In this document: piece by piece, positions 5,044 through 9,465 of the stretch
Numbering within the stretch: position 1 is the first letter of the stretch
Layout of the letters: each line of letters opens with the position of its first letter
Assembly: GCA_016867055.1 (NCBI GenBank)
Contig: VGKN01000037.1
Span: forward strand, 1-9,465
From: Candidatus Omnitrophota bacterium
GTDB taxonomy: Bacteria; Omnitrophota; Koll11; VGKN01
DNA length: 9,465 nucleotides
Reading direction: 5' to 3'
The notes under the pieces: model-generated
Told to the model about the DNA's origin: nothing
What the model saw: the letters and a program-made list of their open reading frames with translations, nothing else
Databases searched by the model: none
Program-made: the position numbers and the translations under genes

Positions 5044-6537
5044 ATGTATATACTACCACTTTTCGTTGTAATTCCTCTTGGAGGTGCTTTCTTGATATCC
5101 CTTTTAGGAAAAAGGATGAAAGCTATTCCTGATAGCCTTGGTTTTATCTGCACAGGCTCTTTATTCTTATTCTCATTATTTTCAGTATTCTTAACTTCTA
5201 ATATGGAGGTTATTGTATATAAGGTAGGCGGATGGGTTCCGCCAATTGGCATATGTATGGTTTTGGATGGTTTAACAAGTTTTATGCTAGTTACCTTGAA
5301 TTTAGTAAGTTTCCTGGTCGCTATATATTCTGTAAGTTATATGGAACGTTATACTGACAAGTGGAAGTTCTATGTCTTATTTTTCCTGATGCTCGCTGGG
5401 ATGAATGGTATTGTAGTCACAGGTGATTTGTTTAATCTATTTGTTTTTTTAGAGATAGCCTCTATATCCAGCTACGCCCTTGTTGCCTTTGGGACAGAGG
5501 AGGAAGAGTTGGAAGCCTCTTTTAAATACGCAATAATGGGCTCAGTTGCCTCAAGTTTTATATTGCTTGGGATAGCACTTCTTTATAGCATAGCAGCTAC
5601 ACTTAATATGGCAGATATCTCTCTTGAAATAGCAAAATTACAGAGCTCTTCTAGAATACTAAAATTCATTATTGTATTATTTATTATGGGCTTTGGCTTA
5701 AAAGCGGCCTTGATTCCTTTTCATGCATGGCTTCCTGATGCACATCCCTCAGCGCCTGCGCCAATCTCAGCGATGCTCTCTGGTGTGTTAATAAAAGTAT
5801 TGGGAGTCTATGCGTTGATAAGGATATTCTTTAATGTAATTGGAACAGATAAGACTATTCTTTCAATACTTATAATTTTGGGGATTATTTCTATGATTAT
5901 GGGTGCATTCTTAGCTATTGGGCAAAAGGATATGAAAAGAATGCTTGCCTATTCAAGCATAAGCCAGATAGGTTATATAATCTTTGCTATTGGAATACAA
6001 ACTCCACTTGCAATTTTTGCAGGACTATTTCATTTGATAAACCATGCGGTTTTTAAATCTTTACTTTTCTTAAATTCAGGTGCAGTGGAGTATTCTGCAG
6101 ATACCAGAAATTTAGACGAGATGGGGGGATTAAATAATCGTCTAATCATAACAGGGCACACCAGTTTGATAGGTTCAATGTCAATATCCGGAATTCCTCC
6201 GTTAAGCGGTTTCTGGAGCAAGTTATTAATTATTTTGGCAGCAGTTCAGGCTAAATATGTGGGTTTAGCTATAGTTGCAATATTGGTCAGTATATTGACT
6301 CTGGCGTATTATCTAAGGTTACAAAGAGATGCATTTTTTGGAAGGTTAAATGAGAGATTAAAAGCGATAAAAGAAGTACCCTGGACAATGCAGGTTTCTA
6401 TGTTAATACTGGCATTCGTTTGTATCTTTGGCGGGCTTATGCTCATTCCTTTTTTAAGGCCCTTTCTCCATAACGCAGCAGATGCTCTATTAGAAGGAAG
6501 AAACTACGCTGGTTTAGTTTTAGGGGCGGTTAAATGA
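5044..6537 (+). CDS. mrpD: MrpD/MbhH-like antiporter subunit (NuoN/NuoM family)
   Basis: This 497-residue protein of about 14 TM helices is the main antiporter-type subunit. The residues needed for proton transfer are present: E137 in the TM5 block LFVFLEIASISSYALVAFG, K220 in GLKAALIPFHAWLPDAHPSA (218-237), K251 in TM8 (VLIKVLGVY), H330 and H334 in the FHLINHAVFKSLLF helix, and K393 in the TM12 block SGIPPLSGFWSK. E137 and K220 match the essential Glu and Lys known from MrpD of Bacillus. Length is normal for MrpD and no repeat interrupts it. The start follows the MrpC stop by 12 bases, with an AAGGGA-like site in the end of MrpC. Its TGA overlaps the MrpE ATG. Confidence 0.95.
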   Translation: MYILPLFVVIPLGGAFLISLLGKRMKAIPDSLGFICTGSLFLFSLFSVFLTSNMEVIVYKVGGWVPPIGICMVLDGLTSFMLVTLNLVSFLVAIYSVSYMERYTDKWKFYVLFFLMLAGMNGIVVTGDLFNLFVFLEIASISSYALVAFGTEEEELEASFKYAIMGSVASSFILLGIALLYSIAATLNMADISLEIAKLQSSSRILKFIIVLFIMGFGLKAALIPFHAWLPDAHPSAPAPISAMLSGVLIKVLGVYALIRIFFNVIGTDKTILSILIILGIISMIMGAFLAIGQKDMKRMLAYSSISQIGYIIFAIGIQTPLAIFAGLFHLINHAVFKSLLFLNSGAVEYSADTRNLDEMGGLNNRLIITGHTSLIGSMSISGIPPLSGFWSKLLIILAAVQAKYVGLAIVAILVSILTLAYYLRLQRDAFFGRLNERLKAIKEVPWTMQVSMLILAFVCIFGGLMLIPFLRPFLHNAADALLEGRNYAGLVLGAVK

Positions 6538-7028
6538 AGTCAAGGATCATTCTTTTTATCTTAGGACTTTTAGTTTGGATATTACTTTCTTGGGCAGCCG
6601 ATGTTCCGCATTTAATAGTAGGGGTTTTAGTAGCCGCCTTTGTAGCCTATATGACAGGCGATATGTTTGTAAAGAGGCCGCGTCTATTTACCAATCCTGC
6701 ACGCTATCTCTGGTTTCTTTATTATATCCCTGTTTTTCTCTGGGAATGTATAAAGGCAAATATTGATGTGGCCTATAGAGTAGCCCATCCGAAGCTGCTG
6801 ATTAACCCTGGGATAGTGAAGGTAAAAACTACCTTAAAATCCGACACAGGCCTTACCTTTTTAGCCAACTCAATCACCCTTACTCCGGGCACAATGAGCG
6901 TGGATATTGATAAGGAAAACGGGTGCCTGTATATCCACTGGTTTGATGTGAAGGAAAAGGATATAGAGAAGGCAACGGTTCTTATTGTAAAAAAATTTGA
7001 AAATATAATTAAAAGGATTTTTGAGTAA
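6534..7028 (+). CDS. mrpE: MrpE/MbhA-like antiporter subunit
   Basis: The protein has 164 residues, the usual MrpE length. Two N-terminal hydrophobic segments (about residues 4-20 and 25-42) and a third (57-72) are followed by a soluble C-terminal domain. The family signature NSITLTPGT lies at 112-120, then MSVD and WFDV. The ATG overlaps the MrpD stop as ATGA, with AGGGGCGG just upstream as a good ribosome-binding site. MrpE is thought to support assembly of the Mrp complex and to lie at its edge. Nothing is abnormal in this gene. Confidence 0.93.
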   Translation: MKSRIILFILGLLVWILLSWAADVPHLIVGVLVAAFVAYMTGDMFVKRPRLFTNPARYLWFLYYIPVFLWECIKANIDVAYRVAHPKLLINPGIVKVKTTLKSDTGLTFLANSITLTPGTMSVDIDKENGCLYIHWFDVKEKDIEKATVLIVKKFENIIKRIFE

Positions 7029-7388
7029 ATGAAAATTCTGCGTTGGATAATAGGGTTGTTTTTAATAACCGTATTTGCCCTTCTAATAATTTTTTATCCG
7101 TTGGAATCGCTTTTAAAATGGCAGTCAGAGTGTTTCAGCCGCTGCTTATTTGTTTTATTATTATGTTTTGTATTTTGTCTGTATCGCATCTTCAGAGGAC
7201 CTACCTCTGCGGACAGAGCCGTTTGTATTGACATATTGGGAATTCTGATAGTGGGTTTTTGTGCATTTCTTAGCATACCAACTGGAAGAGACTGGTATAT
7301 AGATATAGCGATCGCCTGGGCGCTTCAGAGCTTTATAGGAACGCTGGCCTTGGCAAAATATCTTGAGGGTAGGCATTTTGATGAATGA
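7029..7388 (+). CDS. mrpF: MrpF/MbhB-like antiporter subunit with an extra N-terminal helix
   Basis: The C-terminal 80 residues are a standard MrpF: a hydrophobic helix, the loop RIFRGPTSADRAVCIDIL (53-70), then two helices with GRDWYIDIAIAWALQSFIGT (86-105). The whole protein is 119 residues, while most MrpF proteins have about 85-95; the excess is an N-terminal hydrophobic stretch (about residues 4-24) followed by a polar linker with W31, C35 and C39. The ATG comes directly after the MrpE stop (TAAATG), with AAAGGA about ten bases upstream. No internal ATG gives a standard-length product, so the extension appears real. Its end overlaps MrpG by 8 bases. Confidence 0.9.
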   Translation: MKILRWIIGLFLITVFALLIIFYPLESLLKWQSECFSRCLFVLLLCFVFCLYRIFRGPTSADRAVCIDILGILIVGFCAFLSIPTGRDWYIDIAIAWALQSFIGTLALAKYLEGRHFDE

Positions 7389-7710
7389 GACAATAGGCAT
7401 TATATTTATAATAATTGGTCTCACATTTGATTTCTTTGGTTGTCTGGGTTTAATCAGGCTCCCAGATGTATACAACAGACTTCAGGCCTCTACAAAATGC
7501 GTTACCCTTGGTACATGCGGAATAATGTTTGGGGTATTCATAACCAAGGGGTTCTCTCCGATAGGTATAAAGGCATTGCTTTGTATTGTTTTTATTTTAC
7601 TAACCTCGCCTGTCTCTGCACATGCGCTTTCAAGGGGTGCGCATATTTCAGGGGTTAAACTCTGGAAGAAATCGGTTTGCGATAAACTGGAAGAAGATAA
7701 AAGCAGTTGA
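7381..7710 (+). CDS. mrpG: MrpG/MbhC-like antiporter subunit
   Basis: The protein is 109 residues from ATG 7381 and has three TM helices. Family signatures are GLIRLPDVYNRLQASTK (residues 23-39), GIKALLCIVFILLTSPVSAH (62-81) and ALSRGAH. A TTG at 7363 would add six residues, but ATG 7381 is preceded at proper distance by GAGGGTAGG (7365-7373), so I chose it. It overlaps MrpF by 8 bases. The last codons and the TGA stop (7708-7710) lie in the CAGTTGA repeat, so the C-terminus has been set by repeat sequence. In the Mrp module MrpG packs with MrpE and MrpF. Confidence 0.93.
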   Translation: MNETIGIIFIIIGLTFDFFGCLGLIRLPDVYNRLQASTKCVTLGTCGIMFGVFITKGFSPIGIKALLCIVFILLTSPVSAHALSRGAHISGVKLWKKSVCDKLEEDKSS

Positions 7711-7735
7711 CAGTTAACAGTTGACAGTTAACGGT
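7704..7735. repeat. Period-7 repeat (CAGTTGA family) at the MrpG stop
   Basis: CAGTTGA, CAGTTAA, CAGTTGA, CAGTTAA form two perfect 14-base copies (7704-7717 and 7718-7731), followed by CGGTAAA. The repeat supplies the MrpG stop codon and fills the gap before the ferredoxin-like gene. This is the cleanest copy of the family also seen inside the NuoL-like gene (1952-1986, and inverted at 2704-2735). Confidence 0.85.
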
Positions 7736-7742
7736 AAAAGAT

Positions 7743-8351
7743 ATGAAATACCCAAAACTACGGGAATTAAAAGAGGCGGTTAAAGCGCTTATAAGGGGAC
7801 CTTATACCTCAAGATTTCCATATGAACCGCATATCCCAAAGGAGGGATTTCGCGGAAAGCCTCAATACTTTGAAGAAGACTGTATGGGTTGCACCGCTTG
7901 TTATCAAGTATGCCCTCCAGGCGCAATTGAATATACTGACGAGGTAAAAGATGGGATGGGAATTCGTAGACTTTCCATTGACCTGGATGTGTGTATAATG
8001 TGCGGTCAGTGTCAGGCAAACTGCCCGACCGAAAAGGGGATAGTTCTTATGCCGGAATTTGACCTTGCTACAGTTAAGACACGAATAGATAAACAGAAGA
8101 TTGAGAAAGAACTCATTCTATGCGAGGCCTGTAACAGCATAATAGCGCCATACGAACAGTTATTGTGGGTGGCTAAGAAATTAGGTTCGCTTAGCTTTTC
8201 CAATGTTTCGCTTATCTTGGCTTATTTAGGAAATATTAAACTCACATTGGATGAAAAACCCTCTTTTAAAGAGGAAAATGAATTTATCCGCTCAGACCGC
8301 TTTAAGATTCTCTGCCCCAGGTGCCGCCGCGAAGCAGTTCTTAAATCCTGA
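7743..8351 (+). CDS. NuoI/MbhN-like ferredoxin subunit, two [4Fe-4S] clusters plus extra CxxC pair
   Basis: This 202-residue peripheral iron-sulfur subunit has two complete cluster motifs: CMGCTACYQVCP (C47, C50, C53, C57) and CIMCGQCQANCP (C84, C87, C90, C94). The N-terminal region with FPYEP and FRGKP before the first cluster is typical of NuoI/MbhN/HycF. It should relay electrons from reduced ferredoxin to the small-subunit cluster near the NiFe site. The C-terminal third carries CEAC (C127, C130) and CPRC (C191, C194), a pattern suggesting a zinc-ribbon or rubredoxin-like site, as in some HycF/HyfH proteins. The start follows the repeat, and the nearest purine-rich site (GGTAAAAG) is weak. 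It comes directly after the Mrp block and before the maturation protease. Confidence 0.92.
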   Translation: MKYPKLRELKEAVKALIRGPYTSRFPYEPHIPKEGFRGKPQYFEEDCMGCTACYQVCPPGAIEYTDEVKDGMGIRRLSIDLDVCIMCGQCQANCPTEKGIVLMPEFDLATVKTRIDKQKIEKELILCEACNSIIAPYEQLLWVAKKLGSLSFSNVSLILAYLGNIKLTLDEKPSFKEENEFIRSDRFKILCPRCRREAVLKS

Positions 8352-8364
8352 TTTTATTATTCCG

Positions 8365-8850
8365 ATGTTAGCACAATTGGAAAAGATATTGAAAGGTGAT
8401 GTCCTATTTTTGGGTATAGGAAATGAATTAAGGGCAGATGATGGCTTTGGCGCTATTTTAGCGAGGCGGATAAAAGATAAAGTAGGTTTCCGCGTATTTG
8501 AGGCGGGCGTATCTCCTGAGAATTTTCTCGGGAAGCTGATAAAAGAAAAACCCGATACAGTTTTATTGGTAGACGCAGTGGATTTTGGCGGAGACTTCGC
8601 TGAGATTAAACTCTGGGATTTAAAGAGCGTCAAGACTAGAGTTTCTTTTTCCACCCATAACTCCTCTCTAAGCTTGATATGTGATTTTTTAAAAAGGGAG
8701 TTTGAGGTTGAGACATATCTTTTAGCGATGCAACCAAAGGAAGCAGGGTTTGGCAAGAAGATGAGCCCTGAGGTAGAAAAGAAACTCAACGAGATGAGCT
8801 CTTGGTTTAAAGAAAGGTATCCGTATGAGCATAAAGAAACGGTTAGATAA
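8365..8850 (+). CDS. hycI: HycI-type [NiFe]-hydrogenase maturation endopeptidase
   Basis: This 161-residue cytoplasmic protease is close to E. coli HycI in length. Recognised blocks are VLFLGIGNELRADDGFG (residues 13-29, D26 as the metal-sensing acidic residue), AGVSPENFL (47-55), TVLLVDAVDFG (65-75, second acidic site D70 or D73), STHNSSLSLICD (96-107, H98) and AMQPKEAGFGKKMS (121-134). The family checks nickel insertion and then removes the C-terminal tail of the large subunit; the likely substrate is the 39-residue tail of the protein at 341-1540. I chose ATG 8365, 13 bases after the ferredoxin-like stop, rather than ATG 8251, which would overlap that gene by 101 bases and add 38 residues foreign to the family. 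No strong Shine-Dalgarno precedes it. Confidence 0.93.
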   Translation: MLAQLEKILKGDVLFLGIGNELRADDGFGAILARRIKDKVGFRVFEAGVSPENFLGKLIKEKPDTVLLVDAVDFGGDFAEIKLWDLKSVKTRVSFSTHNSSLSLICDFLKREFEVETYLLAMQPKEAGFGKKMSPEVEKKLNEMSSWFKERYPYEHKETVR

Positions 8851-9465
8851 AATTCGCCATAAGAAAGAAGAGCCCAAATTAACAAAACCGGAACTTAAGC
8901 GCTATCACAGGCAGATGCTCTTAGATGGCTGGGGGCCTGAGGGCCAGAAAAGACTTAAAGGTTCCTCTGTGTTCATTGCCGGAGCAGGAGGCCTGGGCAG
9001 CCCTGTGGCTATGTACTTAGCAGCCGTAGGAGTAGGAAAATTGCGAATATGTGATTATGATACCCTTGAGGTCTCCAATCTTAACAGGCAGATACTACAT
9101 ACCCATACACGAATAGGAAAATATAAAGCCCTTAGTGCACAAATTACGCTTAAGAGAATAAATCCTCATACAGAGATAGGTGCCTTTTATGAAAGGATTG
9201 ACGAAAAAAGTATAGCGAAAATGGTAGGAGATGCCTCGGTTATAGTAGATTGTATGGATAATTTTCCAACGAGGTATATACTAAACGAGTTTGCGCTAAA
9301 AAATAAATTGGTTCTCATACACGGGAGTATCTGGGGTTGGGAAGGAAGACTTACCACTATTAACTTTCCAAAGACTCCCTGCCTTAGGTGTATATTCCCG
9401 GAGTCTCCACCAACAGGGGTTTTTCCTGTGGTGGGAGTTACCCCAGGAGTTATAGGTTGCCTTCA
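8825..9465 (+). CDS. ThiF/MoeB/HesA-family E1-like adenylyltransferase, 3'-truncated by window end
   Basis: The open frame starts at ATG 8825, overlaps the protease end by 26 bases and runs off the window after 213 residues. AAAGG lies eight bases before the start. The protein has the E1 hallmarks: RYHRQMLL (residues 26-33), nucleotide loop GAGGLGSP (53-60), acidic D77 and D79, NLNRQILH (85-92), DCMDNFPTRY (142-151) and the first zinc pair CLRC (186-189). These enzymes adenylate the C-terminal glycine of a ubiquitin-like sulfur carrier (MoaD or ThiS) for molybdopterin or thiamine synthesis. The first 20 residues are a charged extension. The link to a hydrogenase operon could mean pterin-cofactor supply (for example for a formate dehydrogenase or tungsten enzyme encoded nearby), but no MoaD- or ThiS-like gene is visible. 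MoeB-, ThiF- and HesA-type cannot be told apart here. Confidence 0.9.
   Translation, partial: MSIKKRLDKIRHKKEEPKLTKPELKRYHRQMLLDGWGPEGQKRLKGSSVFIAGAGGLGSPVAMYLAAVGVGKLRICDYDTLEVSNLNRQILHTHTRIGKYKALSAQITLKRINPHTEIGAFYERIDEKSIAKMVGDASVIVDCMDNFPTRYILNEFALKNKLVLIHGSIWGWEGRLTTINFPKTPCLRCIFPESPPTGVFPVVGVTPGVIGCL

Noticed and set aside
7363..7380. TTG start at 7363 for MrpG
   Set aside because: ATG 7381 has a well-placed GAGGGTAGG upstream and gives the usual N-terminus.
8257..8271. Short palindrome CCTCTTTTAAAGAGG as an operator or attenuator
   Set aside because: It lies inside the ferredoxin-like coding region with a one-base centre and no T-run; it is most likely chance in A+T-rich sequence.
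8251..8364. Longer start for the maturation protease at ATG 8251
   Set aside because: It would overlap the ferredoxin-like gene by 101 bases in another frame, and the added 38 residues do not resemble the family; ATG 8365 gives a normal HycI length.
8292..8885. Long minus-strand open frame opposite the protease
   Set aside because: Its product matches no recognised family, while the plus-strand frame has clear HycI motifs; it is a shadow of the real gene, as are the other minus-strand frames in the window.

Overview
The window is one head-to-tail, plus-strand operon fragment from an A+T-rich anaerobic bacterium. It encodes most of a group 4 membrane-bound [NiFe]-hydrogenase joined to an Mrp-type cation/proton antiporter module (Mbh-like). 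Both ends are cut: the left end lies inside a NuoC/MbhK-like gene and the right end inside a ThiF/MoeB-like E1 gene. The small subunit (NuoB/MbhJ) and the NuoH/MbhM membrane anchor are not visible and are presumably upstream. The host cannot be fixed from this sequence. The gene content and the abundant short tandem repeats fit an uncultured fermentative lineage such as Omnitrophota, but that is a guess.

Layout: 2-250 NuoC-like C-terminus; 341-1540 catalytic large subunit with all four nickel-binding cysteines; 1589-3238 NuoL/HyfB-like antiporter-family subunit; 3241-3759 MrpA C-terminal-type subunit (DUF4040 plus MbhE-like); 3853-4215 a stand-alone four-helix-bundle (S23/23S-intervening-sequence type) gene; then MrpB, C, D, E, F, G (4212-7710); 7743-8351 a two-cluster ferredoxin-like subunit (NuoI/MbhN); 8365-8850 a HycI-type maturation protease; 8825 to the end an E1-like adenylyltransferase. 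Apart from four repeat-filled gaps, genes abut or overlap by a few bases, so co-transcription is likely. No convincing promoter or terminator is visible.

How the genes work together (family knowledge plus inference): electrons from reduced ferredoxin pass through the NuoI-like clusters and the unseen small subunit to the NiFe site, where H2 is made. The Mrp and NuoL-like subunits couple this to Na+/H+ movement. The protease matures the large subunit.

The unusual layer is a set of short-period tandem repeats: period 9 between nuoC and nuoD, period 8 on both sides of the four-helix-bundle gene, and period 7 in two sequence families elsewhere. They occupy the larger intergenic gaps, supply the stop codons of two genes, encode the first residues of MrpB, and lie in frame in three predicted loops of the NuoL-like subunit. 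The four-helix-bundle gene is bracketed by inverted copies of the period-8 repeat and interrupts the Mrp gene order, so it looks like a small mobile cassette.
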